From Garcia nutans (lineage: Eukaryota; Streptophyta; Magnoliopsida; Malpighiales; Euphorbiaceae): 64,000 nt of DNA. This document shows positions 1 to 10,400 of the stretch, piece by piece. Below the pieces are notes generated by a model. That model saw only the letters and a program-made list of their open reading frames with translations, had not been told where the DNA came from and ran no database searches. A program made the position numbers and the translations under genes. The stretch lies in contig CANTUV010000008.1 in the NCBI GenBank assembly GCA_947685225.1, positions 35,270,001-35,334,000 of the forward strand, given 5' to 3'. The first letter of the stretch is position 1, and each line of letters starts with the position of its first letter.

Positions 1-189
1 ATTGTAAGTTAAAAGGTTGAATTGGTGTAATATCCCAATGCATGCCCTAAAAGTTTTGATTATGTTGTTGTTGTTGTATATTGGATTGAATGTATATGTA
101 TGTGATAAGAAAAGAAATTGGAAGAGAATGTTTATGCATATGTGTTTTGGGAAAGAAAAGAGGGTTTAGAGAGAAGTGTATATGTTGTT

Positions 190-230
190 TATATGATATA
201 TATATATATATAACATATAAGTTGGTCAAA
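190..230 (+). promoter_or_regulatory. Candidate TATA region of the solo LTR
   Basis: An AT-rich run of alternating TA lies about 170-200 bp into the LTR, the same relative place as the cleaner TATAAATA at 8141-8148 in the neighbouring LTR. It precedes the first conserved splice donor at 558. The transcription start is not determined. Confidence 0.3.
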
Positions 231-555
231 TATGTGGTCAAGGGAAGAAGATATTTTTTAGTTGAGAATTGTGAAATGACTTAAAAGGACAAGTGATTGT
301 AAGGAAATCAAAACATGTGGTAGAAGGGTGTTTTGGTAATTGCTTGAATTGAAATACTTGGTGGAGATTTAAAGATGAGTTGACTTTGGGCTTCTTGATT
401 GTTCTTTGTGTTTTCTTCTTCTTTTTCCTTCATCTTGGCCGGCTCTCCCATAGACAAAGGAAAGCAAAAGACATAGTGAAGATCTTGAGGTGTTTAACTC
501 AAATTGAAGGAAGATTGAAGTGATCTAGTGGATGATACAAGAAGTCTTATAACTT

Positions 556-564
556 TGGTAAGTT
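556..564 (+). other. Conserved donor-like site 1 (LTR)
   Basis: TTG|GTAAGT, with GT at 558, lies 532 bp into the LTR. Equivalent sites occur at about 450-530 bp in the other Tekay-type LTRs: 8467 and 59984 on plus, and near 15818, 29665, 34405, 41750 and 46070 on minus. The position is conserved although surrounding sequence differs between subfamilies. Use as a splice donor is inferred, not shown. Confidence 0.45.
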
Positions 565-896
565 CTCTTGTGATCTTTGTGCTTATTTGAAATGATATTT
601 GAGTTTGATAGATTTTTAAGAGTGTGTTGGTTGATTTTGAGATGTGAGAAGTGTTTGAGTGATTTGATGATGGATTTTGAGTATGGATTGAAGAAAAGAG
701 TAAGTGGTTGGAAGAGATGATGTTGTATATGTGGTGAGGGTTTTGAGATGATTTTGTGTTTTGTGTTTGATGTGTGTTTTGGCTTGTTTTGGTGTGTTGT
801 AAGTTTGGGATGAGTTTTGAGTATGTTTTGTTAAGATTGTTTGAAGAGGATGTTAATGAATAGAAGTGTGTTGTTGAGTGTTTGGTTGTTTTGACC

Positions 897-1135
897 GGAG
901 TTTTGATTTGTGGCCAGACACGCCCATGAGCACGTCCAGGGTTTTTAGGCGTGTCAATTGTGTTGGAGGCAGTAGGTTTGACTCGACCAGTAACACGCCC
1001 GTGTTATTGAGCGTGTCATAGCTACTGTGAGTTTGGAGAATTTACACGGCCAGGAGCACATTCATGATGTTGAACGTGTTGTTATGGTTGAGAGGCAGTA
1101 GGTATTACACGCCCGTGTGGGTGATCGTGTCAGGG
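897..1135 (+). repeat. Palindromic-word array (ACACGCCC/GGGCGTGT type) in solo LTR
   Basis: GC-rich words such as acacgcccgtgt and gagcgtgtcat alternate with short spacers containing ggcagtaggt, in otherwise AT-rich DNA. The same layout, with CACGGCC in place of CACGCCC, is seen in other LTRs of the window. The array lies between the two donor-like sites at 558 and 1306. Confidence 0.75.
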
Positions 1136-1305
1136 TTAGGGTTTGCCCTAATTAATTCCTAATTGGATTATCTCTTGTGTATCCCTAAGCAAGTATATGC
1201 TATCACTTTTGATTTAGGTCTTGAAGATAGTGATTGATCATTGATTTAAGAGGTAGAAGGATCTTGAACAAGGAAGTGTTAAGAGTGGTGTGATTTGCTT
1301 TTGAG

Positions 1306-1607
1306 GTAAGTACAAAACCTATATGTTTGTATGTAAGTACAAATGTGGCATTACTACATTGTTAATTTATATGAGCAATGTGTGTTGTTATGTTTATATC
1401 AATGATGATATATATATATATATGAATAATGTGAATGACATGATGATGCAAATGATGGTGTAAATAAAAGATTGAAATGCTATGATGTGAATTGAGATGA
1501 AATGGAATATAAAGCCATTGTGATTGGCTATATTGATTCATTTGAGAATGAAATTGATAACAAATTAATAAATGAGTTGTGTGGCTAATGTGTTATTCCA
1601 TTTTCAG
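1306..1607 (+). other. Candidate LTR intron (donor GAG|GTAAGTAC, acceptor TTTTCAG|AG)
   Basis: A strong donor with GT at 1306 is followed 302 bp later by TTATTCCATTTTCAG|AG ending at 1607, with a plant-like branch-point word CTAAT at 1585-1589. The interior is AT-rich, as plant introns are. The same donor-acceptor pair occurs at corresponding positions in every sufficiently complete Tekay LTR here except the one at 59525. Splicing is inferred from sequence alone. Confidence 0.55.
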
Positions 1608-1938
1608 AGTTTGTTGTTGGTGGCATGCCTAAAGATAGTAACAATCTCTTGAAGTTAGGTTGGGCTTGATCCTTGAAGCCAAGTTGGGTTGAAGTTTAAC
1701 ATGTTTTACTCCCCTTGAAGCTTGGTTGGGTCTAGTCCTTGAAGCCTAATTGAGATGTTACAACCCTTGAAGCTAGGTTGGGTTTGGTTCTTGAAGCCAA
1801 GTTGGGTTGAGACTTAGCATGCTTTGTTCCCCTTGAAGCTTGGTTGAACCTAATCCTTGAAGCCTAGTTGGGTATATGTGATAATGATAAATGTGATAAA
1901 ACCAAAGCATTAACTCTGAAAATTGAATGGCATATTAG
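1585..1938 (+). repeat. Inverted arms: 3' splice-site region and its downstream complement
   Basis: The arm at 1585-1610 contains the branch-point-like CTAAT and the acceptor. The arm at 1913-1938 is its reverse complement over 26 positions: 22 Watson-Crick, 3 G:U-compatible in the sense RNA, 1 mismatch. About 300 nt lie between, filled by the CTTGAAGC repeats. A sense transcript could therefore pair the second arm over the 3' splice site. The pairing is seen; a regulatory role is inferred. Confidence 0.6.
1650..1875 (+). repeat. CTTGAAGC/GGTTGGG degenerate tandem repeats
   Basis: Six or so units of the form cttgaagc-(c/t)-aggttggg repeat every 30-45 bp. Equivalent blocks, diverged in sequence, fill the loop between the inverted arms in the other Tekay LTRs. 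Confidence 0.75.
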
Positions 1939-2161
1939 TGTGTTTTGGGCCCATGCTTGTCTTTGTTTATATGTGATTCATTGATGGTAAAATAATTGAA
2001 TAATGAAATTCATGAAAGGACTTTGAGATGTGATATGCTTATATGATTATGATTTGTGAAAGGCAAAGGTTTGATGTTAGCTCTTCACTTATGATGTTGA
2101 TATTAATGGAATGTGTGACATTACATGGCATACAAGCATAATGTTAGCATGTTTTGTACTA

Positions 2162-2198
2162 CTAAGCCCTTGGCTTAGCGCGATAGTGTTGATCGCGC
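2162..2198 (+). other. Double hairpin followed by CAGGTGA
   Basis: Stem I is CTAAGC (2162-2167) with GCTTAG (2173-2178), loop 5 nt. Stem II is GCGCGAT (2178-2184) with ATCGCGC (2192-2198), loop 7 nt. They abut and are followed by AGGTGAT, giving CAG|GTGA, donor-like. The structure is present in all the fuller Tekay LTRs of the window, with compensatory changes in stem I. Confidence 0.65.
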
Positions 2199-2857
2199 AG
2201 GTGATAGAGTTGATCCCGAGAGCTCTTCGAGGCCGAGTGAGAGTAGACATTGAAGAGTTGATTTTGGGACTTAAAGATCAGAGAAGATTTGCCAATCATG
2301 TATAACTCTTTTAATATTTTGTAAAGTATTGTTTATAATGTGAATATATGTACATTTGTAAATATAAATATTAAAATGTTTTCCTATATGTAAATAGTTC
2401 TAAATTCCGCTGCGTATTAAGTATATATATATATATCTATTTTGTTTTATATTACAGGTTAATCACTTAATATTATTTTTTTCTATTATGTATAATGAGA
2501 AAGATTATAGTATCATTGGAAATGTTTTGAATGTTAAGAAAATTCGTAGCATTCCTATATTCGATGCATGTATACTACATTGTGGTGTATGTAGTGTGCA
2601 TGTATTGGATGTGGGGGTGTTACAATTGGTGTTGGTTTTGGTTTGAAGATGGTAAGTTAAGGGTGATGTTTGGTTTTAGGGTTTTGAAGTGGTAAGTTAT
2701 TGATTGTATGGTTAATATAGTGTTAATGTGAATATTGTGATGAATATGTAAAATATGTGTTAATAACATTGATTATATCCATTTGAATGAGGTTAAGTTG
2801 TGTATAATGTGTTCTTGATTCAATTAGAAGAGTTTTGGCTATGTTTAGGGTTTATTC

Positions 2858-3058
2858 ATGAGAGACACGACCAAACCTAAGAAGAGACATGGCCAAAACT
2901 AAATATTTTTGGGAGACACGGCCAAGTCTATTGAAATTTGGCCGTGTTGGATGATTTTTGGAGAAGACACGGCCGTGTCCCTTGCCCGTGTCTGCCTCGG
3001 TTGATTTGGTGTTGAGAGACACGGCCACAAGCTTGGCCATGTCCCTTGAGTGTGTTGG
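2858..3058 (+). repeat. Palindromic-word array (GACACGGCC/GGCCGTGTC) in LARD 5' LTR
   Basis: Repeated gacacggcc and ggccgtgt words in both orientations, including the perfect 14 bp palindrome gacacggccgtgtc at 2966-2979, separated by short spacers. It lies 5' of the donor at 3292. Confidence 0.8.
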
Positions 3059-3291
3059 CTACTGTGATTGTTCTTTGCTCCTCTTTCATTGTTGAGAAAG
3101 AACATACATTTGATGATGCATATGATATTATATGAACAATGTTATGTTATATACATTGTGAATCTTGTGAATGGTAATGTGTTATATGAATAATATACTT
3201 CATAAGGTTACATCAATGATGCTATATGTAAAATGTGAAGGATATGATGAGGTAAATGATTATGTATAGCTTGATGGGAGTGGCTCTTAAG

Positions 3292-3936
3292 GTAAGTACA
3301 AACCCTAATCCACATTATTGCATATCAATAATATTATGTTTGGCATAATATGAGCTTTATGAAATGTGAATTGAGATAATTGAGGCATATTTGCTTGGAT
3401 GATAATGTTCAATGTAATTGATTATGTATACTTGACTAATGAAGTATTAATATGTGAATTGAAATATAATGTGATGTGAAGCCATTGTGATTGTCTATGA
3501 TGATTCAATTGAAAGACATAAGGCATGTTTGCCTAATTGATGAAGAGAATTGAGAATGAAATTGATAAATGAATGGTGTGGCTAATGTGTTATTTCATTT
3601 TCAGAGTTTGTTGTTGGTGGCATGCCTAATGATAGTAACAATCTCTTGAAGTTAGGTTGGGCTTGATCCTTGAAGCCAAGTTGGGTAGAAGTTTAACATG
3701 TTTTACTCCCCTTGAAGCTTGGTTGGGTCTAGTCCTTGAAGCCTAATTGAGATGTTACAACCCTTGAAGCTAGGTTGGGTTGGTTCTTGAAGCCAAGTTG
3801 GGTTGATACTTAGCATGCTTTGTTCCCCTTGAAGCTTGGTTAAACCTAAATCCTTGAAGCCTAGTTGGGTCTATGATAAAGATAAATGTGATAACAAAAC
3901 CAAAGCATTAACTCTGAAAATTGAATGGCATATTAG
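3292..3936 (+). other. Candidate LTR intron plus complementary arm, LARD 5' LTR
   Basis: Donor AAG|GTAAGTACA (GT at 3292) and acceptor TTTTCAG|AG (ending 3604) define a 313 bp candidate intron. The acceptor arm 3582-3607 can pair with 3911-3936: 25 of 26 positions pair if G:U is allowed. CTTGAAGC repeats fill the loop. Confidence 0.55.
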
Positions 3937-4389
3937 TGTCTTTTGGGCCCGAGTCTGTCATTGTTGTCAATGTGTTATACAAATGTTGAAATAAATGAGT
4001 AATAAGATCTATGGTTGCTTTGTTGGAACTGTGACTCATGAAAGATGATAATGATTGCCTTTGCTGGAAATGTGACTCATGAAAGATGATAATGATTGCC
4101 TTTGTTGGAAATGTGATTTATGATTGGTGAATTGTGAATAAAATAATGATATGAAGTATGATATGTAATATGTATATTGATATAATGATTGTGAGTATTA
4201 GTGATGGATTGTGGTTGGTGTTAATGATATGTATATATGTATATATAATATATGAGATTAGTAGAGATATTTGAAAGGTGCAATTCAAAAGAAAAAAAAA
4301 CATGATAAGAAACTAATGGTACATGAAAGTGATATTTCATTATATGCTAGAATTTCTATAATGTATGTTTATATGTTATATTTGTACTA

Positions 4390-4426
4390 CTAAGCTCTCG
4401 GGCTTAGCGCGGATGTGTAATCGCGC
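4390..4426 (+). other. Double hairpin in LARD 5' LTR
   Basis: CTAAGC (4390-4395)/GCTTAG (4402-4407) is followed by GCGCGGAT/ATCGCGC (4407-4426, one bulge) and then AGGTGAC. Same position and form as 2162-2198. Confidence 0.6.
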
Positions 4427-4726
4427 AGGTGACTAGGTGGAAGATATGAAGTCTTTCGTTATGCCACAAGAAGAATAAGAGGTTGTCGAGACCAACTAGA
4501 GGGTGATGCATACATGTATAATTTTTAATTATGATATATATGTAATATCATTAAAAGTATAATGATTTTGTAAATGTTCTTTAAATTTATATATTGTGGT
4601 TTGAACTCTGTTAAAGGTTTTAAAAATGTAACGAAAAGTGACATCCTTATACTTTATATACTTACTGTATGTATACTAGGTGTATGTATAGTACTTATAT
4701 GGAGTATCGGGGTGTTACAATTATTT

Positions 4727-4740
4727 TGGTATCAGAGCTT
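4727..4740 (+). other. Primer binding site (tRNA-iMet type)
   Basis: TGGTATCAGAGCTT, complementary to the 3' end of plant initiator tRNA-Met, begins seven bases after the LTR end. It is the usual primer site of Tekay-type chromoviruses. Confidence 0.85.
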
Positions 4741-7700
4741 AGGTTCGAGATTCTCGGCCTAAGTGAAATTAAAAAGAAAAAGTTTTGAAAAGTTTAAATA
4801 GAAGTAAAAAGGAGAAGTTTTGAAATGAAATTTGTAATACATGCGTATGCATTGACACCTAGGTTGGTCTCGGATGTGGCATTATATGAATTGTAAAATA
4901 TTTGTGTTTTATGAGATGGATGCTAGTGTGTGAATGATGTTTTACATGAAAGAAAAGCTAGAGAAAGTAAAGATATGGATTTATATAAGTTTTATTGATA
5001 AAAAAAATGGAAATTTATGTAAGTAAAGTGAATTGTTAAATGTGTTGAAGTATAAAGAAATGAAAAGGGGAATAAAGTTGAAAATGAGTTGAAATCAAAT
5101 CAAGATAAGAGTATGTACTCTTTCCTCTACACTTTGAATCTCTTCATAATAGAGTTTATGTTGGGTTTGCTAGATAGAGGAAATATTGTTGAAGTGTTAA
5201 TATTGAAGGATATGTTATTAAAATGAGGAAAGTGTGGTGAAATATTAAATGAGTTAATTAGTATAGACAAAATGTGATTATTTAAAATTTGGGATATATA
5301 TATAAAGTTAAGGTTTTGTTTAAAGGAAAAAGAGATGGTATTGGTTAAGTAAGAATATAAATTGGTATTGTTATTTTTAATGTAAACATGGTGAATTCAA
5401 TGTTAGAAATGTGAGATGCTTGAATATTGTGAAAGCTCATGGTAATGGTGGTAATATGTGATATTTGAGATTTTTGAAATGAGCTTGATAATTGTGAAAA
5501 TTATATGTTTTGATATTGCTTTGTGATATATATACATAAGATGTTTTTAAAGTGATATTAAGAAAAGATGAGTTTGGCAAATTGAAGTTTAAGCAAAGTA
5601 GTAAGTTGAAAAGTTAAAGTTTTAGTGGAATTTGATAAAGATTATTTGGATATTGATATTTTAATGTATATTCAATACATGAGCTAGGTGAAGTGACTAA
5701 TATTGTATATGAAAGTATTATGAATTGAGTAATGTGATTGATAGTATGAGAATTTGTTTTGAATTAAAATGGGAAGTGGATAAGCAAATGAAAATGAGCT
5801 ATTTTAAGTCATTTTACTGCTAAGGGTAAAAATGGATATGGAAGTATATTAAATGCTTTTAAAGACAAAAGTGAAAGAGATGTCACATTGGGAATGTGAC
5901 TAACATGGATGTGAAGTGCTATTATAGTCAGAATATATATATATATATATATGTTGTGTGAATAAATACTTTATATCATATTGGAAGAATGAAAATGATA
6001 GTGTTTAAAAGAAAGTGATAAACATTAAATTTGTATGGAATGTATGAAAAAGGAAAATAAAATAAGAGCATATAATTAAGTGTATATATGTATATGATAT
6101 GTGAACTGAGTTTTTCAACATGAATGAAATTATGATATAAAAAAAAATGTGAATCATATTATGAAGGTGACCTATGAATATGTATGTGGTATAATTATAG
6201 AATTAGTGATATGAAAATGATGTTGTATGTATTAATGGACCTAAGAGAGATTAGGTCTTGAACTGTATAAAGGTAAATGGATTATGTGATGGAAATGATT
6301 ATAGAATGGACTTGAGTAATATTGCACAGTGGTATTGTTATAGTGAGTATTGAACTTGATGATCATATGATATTTAGAGTCCCAAAGTATTCACATATGG
6401 AAAGTTCTATGTAATTATACATTATAAGAGATTGTAAATGGATTAGAAATGAAGTGACGAATAGAAATTGTATGAGAACTGTATATGATTGAATATGTAT
6501 ATAGTAATATTGTTGAAACATGAATTAAGTGGATAAAGATTATATAATCGAGTGCAAATTGGTTTGAAACGGAGTTGGAATGTGTTAATTTCTGATATAG
6601 CAAAAATGTAAAGAAGGAATATGTAATTCTTGAGTTATATCTTAGCCTTGTATTTGTAAAGATTGAGAATAAAATTATAAAGGAACAGTATTGATTTGAA
6701 AATTCCAGGCTTGAATATTAATCTCTTAAAGCCATGTGTGTTGTTCAGTATATTTGAACGGTTAATTTGTTATCCATAGTTTTGGGTCTTAGATAAAATG
6801 ATTGTAATACAGATTTGGTGAGATTGAAAATTTTGTTTGAGAAGTAGAGTTAAAAGTTATGATAGATGAAGTTGTACCTTAACATTTTATGTTAAGAATT
6901 TGGTTATAATTATGAAGATAAAGGGAGAAATTATAAAATGTGACTGAAAGTTATACTGAATATGTTTATGGTATGTAATGAATAAATGAATGAACTTGAG
7001 GTTTAAATGAATGAGCTATAGATAGTATATATGGTATAAAATTTTTATGAGAATTGGTGGGAATTATATTAAGATAATTTGAAGTGATTTGTTATCATGA
7101 TAATTTGATTGAATATGGATCGGAAGAGATCAGGAATTGAATGCAAGTTGCCCTAATGGATTTAGGTTATATATATACATATATGAATATTGTAAAATTT
7201 CATGATAAGTTTAAATACATAAATCGTTAGTTGGAATCGAACAAGATTGGAACGTGGGTATATTGTGACAGATAGATCAATTGATCTGAATTTGGCTAAG
7301 ATTATGAATCATTATCGAGATTTAACATGTATAGTTGTACTAAGAGTGTAATTATTTACATGATAATGGATATGATGTAAAATGTTAAAGTGTGAATGGA
7401 CATGAACGAATGAAGTTTTAGTAGTTATAAATCATGATAAAAAGGGAAAAGATTGGTTATTTATAAAATAAAGTGAAAGGAAATGTATTAATATGTAAGT
7501 TAAGTAAAAAGCATGCTAAAGAAGTAACTCCATTTGTGAAAAAATAAGGATTTTGTTATCCATTGAGGTTTGATAAATGTCTATTTAGACAGTGATTATA
7601 ATGACGGAATAATTAATGCTATGATATAAACCAATGATTTTAAGGTTAAAGTTAAGAGAATAATTACAAAGAGGTGAAGGAAAACAATATATTAAAAATA

Positions 7701-7978
7701 AAGATTGAATGAAGTATAAATGTACTATAGTATGATTTGATTCTTGTATAAAGACATTAATAGGAAATGTAATGAGTTCTTTTGAATGTTTGATCAAGGA
7801 AGTAATCAGATATATAAACATGTAGAATGATGAGATATGGAAGTTAAAGAAAGTGGTTGATTCTAAAGGGGAGAGTTGAAGTTACATGATTTGATGACAT
7901 AATAACTTAAGCATATAATTAACTTCATATGGAAGTTAAGATAGTATTTTGTTAAGAATGAATTGATACGGTACTGAT
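4741..7978 (+). other. Non-coding internal region of the LARD
   Basis: About 3.2 kb of AT-rich sequence with no recognisable gag, protease, reverse transcriptase or integrase in any frame, and no long open frame. A short (AT)n run lies at 5933-5952. Only the two ends resemble coding Tekay elements. I see no genes in it; whether it derives from decayed pol or from unrelated DNA cannot be told by eye. Confidence 0.7.
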
Positions 7979-8014
7979 AATTTCGAGGACGAAATTATTT
8001 AAGGGGGAGAGAAT
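7979..8014 (+). other. 3' terminal conserved motif and polypurine tract
   Basis: aatttcgaggacgaaatt is followed by aagggggagagaat (8001-8014) directly before the LTR. The same two blocks are found in reverse at 34859-34905 and near 30122-30165, and in decayed form at 21640-21673. Confidence 0.8.
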
Positions 8015-8140
8015 TGTAATATCCCAATGTATGCCCTAGAAGTTTTGAATATTATTGTTGTTTTAATTGGATTGAATGTATATGTTAATTTGAAAGAGAA
8101 AGAATTTTTAAAGGAAGTGTATATGTTGCATATATGGTAG

Positions 8141-8148
8141 TATAAATA
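8141..8148 (+). promoter_or_regulatory. Candidate TATA box of the LARD 3' LTR
   Basis: TATAAATA lies 127 bp into the LTR and upstream of all the transcript-like signals. Equivalent AT-rich TATA stretches occur at similar offsets in sister LTRs, for example 59638-59668. The start site is not known. Confidence 0.4.
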
Positions 8149-8841
8149 ACATATACATAAGTCAAAAGGGATGGTCAATGGAAGAGGATATTTATGTGTG
8201 ATATGTGAAATTTCTTTAATGGGCATATTAGTGACAAAGGTTAAGTTAAATGGATGAGGGCATTTAGGTAATTGCTTGGCTAGAATTGCTTGGTGGAGAT
8301 TTAAAGAAGAAAAGAAGTTGACTTGTGTTTATTTTTCTTTTCTTCTCATTTGTGTGCCGGCTATCCAAGAAAAGAGAGAGCAAGAGAGGTGTTCTAAATG
8401 CTAGAATCAAATTGAAGGAAGAATCAAAGGATTAAGTTGGAGATTTGTGAAATTTCTTCATTTAATGTAAGTACTCTCTTGTTTTCCTTTGTTATTTTGA
8501 AGTGGTGTTTGAGGTGATTTATAAATTGTTGATTTTATGAATAAGTATGTTTAAGATGTGTTTAAAAGTGTTAAAATTGATTGTAAGTTAAAAGGTTGAA
8601 TTGGTGTTGGTTTTGGTTTGAAGATGGTAAGTTAAGGGTGATGTTTGGTTTTAGGGTTTTGAAGTGGTAAGTTATTGATTGTATGGTTAATATAGTGTTA
8701 ATGTGAATATTGTGATGAATATGTAAAATATGTGTTAATAACATTGATTATATCCATTTGAATGAGGTTAAGTTGTGTATAATGTGTTCTTGATTCAATT
8801 AGAAGAGTTTTGGCTATGTTTAAGGTTTATTCATGAGAGAC

Positions 8842-9035
8842 ACGGCCAAACCTAAGAAGAGACACGGCCAAAACTAAATATTTTTGGGAGACACGGCCAA
8901 GTCTATTGAAATTTGGTCGTGTTGGATGATTTTTGGAGAAGACACGGCCGTGTCCCTTGCCCGTGTCTACCTCGGTTGATTTGGTGTTGAGAGACACGGC
9001 CACAAGCTTGGCTGTGTCCCTTGAGTGTGTTGGCT
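8842..9035 (+). repeat. Palindromic-word array in LARD 3' LTR
   Basis: Repeated gacacggcc/ggccgtgt words, including gacacggccgtgtc at 8941-8954. It matches 2858-3058 and keeps some words that are mutated there. Confidence 0.8.
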
Positions 9036-9266
9036 ACTGTGATTGTTCTTTGCTCCTCTTGCATTATTGAGAAAGAACATACATTTGATGATGCATATGA
9101 TACTATATGAACAATGTTATGTTATATACATTGTGAATCTTGTGAATGGTAATGTGTTATATGAATAATATACTTCATAAGGTTACATCAATGATGCTAT
9201 ATGTAAAATGTGAAGGATATGATGAGGTAAATGATTATGTATAGCTTGATGGGAGTGGCTCTTGAG

Positions 9267-9911
9267 GTAAGTACAAACCCTAATCCACATTATTGCATAT
9301 CAATAATATTATGTTTGGCATAATATGAGCTTTATGAAATGTGAATTGAGATAATTGAGGCGTATTTGCTTGGATGATAATGTTCAATGTAATTGATTAT
9401 GTATACTTGAATAATGAAGTATTAATATGTGAATTGAAATATAATGTGATGTGAAGCCATTGTGATTGGCTATGATGATTTAATTGAAAGACATAAGGCA
9501 TGTTTGCCTAATTGATGAAGAGAATTGAGAATGAAATTGATAAATGAATGGTGTGGCTAATGTGTTATTTCATTTTCAGAGTTTGTTGTTGGTGGCATGC
9601 CTAATGATAGTAACAATCTCTTGAAGTTAGGTTGGGCTTGATCCTTGAAGCCAAGTTGGGTAGAAGTTTAACATGTTTTACTCCCCTTGAAGCTTGGTTG
9701 GGTCTAGTCCTTGAAGCCTAATTGAAATGTTACAACCCTTGAAGCTAGGTTGGGTTGGTTCTTGAAGCCAAGTTGGGTTGATACTTAGCATGCTTTGTTC
9801 CCCTTGAAGCTTGGTTGAACCTAAATCCTTGAAGCCTAGTTGGGTCTATGATAATGATAAATGTGATAACAAAACCAAAGCATTAACTCTGAAAATTGAA
9901 TGGCATATTAG
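9267..9911 (+). other. Candidate LTR intron plus complementary arm, LARD 3' LTR
   Basis: Donor GAG|GTAAGTAC (GT at 9267); acceptor TTTTCAG|AG ending 9579, giving 313 bp. Branch-point-like CTAAT at 9557. The arm 9557-9582 can pair with 9886-9911. Confidence 0.55.
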
Positions 9912-10363
9912 TGTCTTTTGGGCCCGAGTCTGTCTTTGTTGTTAATGTGTTATACAAATGTTGAAATAAATGAGTAATAAGATCTATGGTTGCTTTGTTG
10001 GAACTGTGACTCATGAAAGATGATAATGATTGCCTTTGCTGGAAATGTGACTCATGAAAGATGATAATGATTGCCTTTGTTGGAAATGTGATTTATGATT
10101 GGTGAATTGTGAATAAAATAATGATATGAAGTATGATATGTAATATGTATATTGATATAATGATTGTGAGTATTAGTGATGGATTGTGGTTGGTGTTAAT
10201 GGTATGTATATATGTATATATATTATATGAGATTAGTAGAGATATTTGAAAGGTGCAATTCAAAAGAAAAAAAACATGATAAGAAACTAATGGTACATGA
10301 AAGTGATATTTCATTATATGCTAGAATTTCTATAATGTATGTTTATATGTTATATTTGTACTA

Positions 10364-10400
10364 CTAAGCTCTCGGGCTTAGCGCGGATGTGTAATCGTGC
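10364..10400 (+). other. Double hairpin in LARD 3' LTR
   Basis: CTAAGC/GCTTAG (10364-10381), then GCGCGGAT with ATCGTGC (10381-10400). One stem-II base has changed relative to 4420-4426, C to T at a CpG, leaving a G:U pair. Confidence 0.55.

Larger units (their letters stand above)
26..2624 (+). mobile_element. Solo LTR, Tekay-like, inserted in the LARD 5' LTR
   Basis: It starts TGTAATATCCC and ends GGGGTGTTACA, and is flanked by attgg at 21-25 and again at 2625-2629. Removing 26-2629 restores the uninterrupted sequence seen at 8580-8640. There is no primer site after the right end and no internal domain, so this is a solo LTR of 2599 bp, presumably left by LTR-LTR recombination. It belongs to a related but different subfamily from the LTR it sits in: the ends, the CTTGAAGC repeats and the double hairpin are shared, while much of the rest differs. 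Confidence 0.92.
1..4719 (+). mobile_element. 5' LTR of the LARD, split by a solo LTR
   Basis: The LTR consists of 1-25 plus 2630-4719 and ends in GGGGTGTTACA at 4719, seven bases before the primer site. Bases 2630-4719 (2090 bp) match 8605-10695 (2091 bp) with scattered substitutions, so the pair is from one element. Inside it are a palindromic-word array, a candidate intron, a double hairpin and CTTGAAGC-rich repeats, annotated separately. The interruption at 26-2624 is a later insertion with its own 5 bp duplication. Confidence 0.85.

Noticed and set aside
1585..1938. Inverted arms as the ends of a small DNA transposon (MITE) inserted in an ancestral LTR.
   Set aside because: No flanking duplication, and the arms occur in all subfamilies with G:U-type mismatches. 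Kept as an RNA stem, though an ancient MITE origin cannot be excluded.
5933..5952. (AT)n and (GAA)n runs, for example 5933-5952, 1408-1424 and 46184-46209.
   Set aside because: Ordinary microsatellites with nothing further to support a function.
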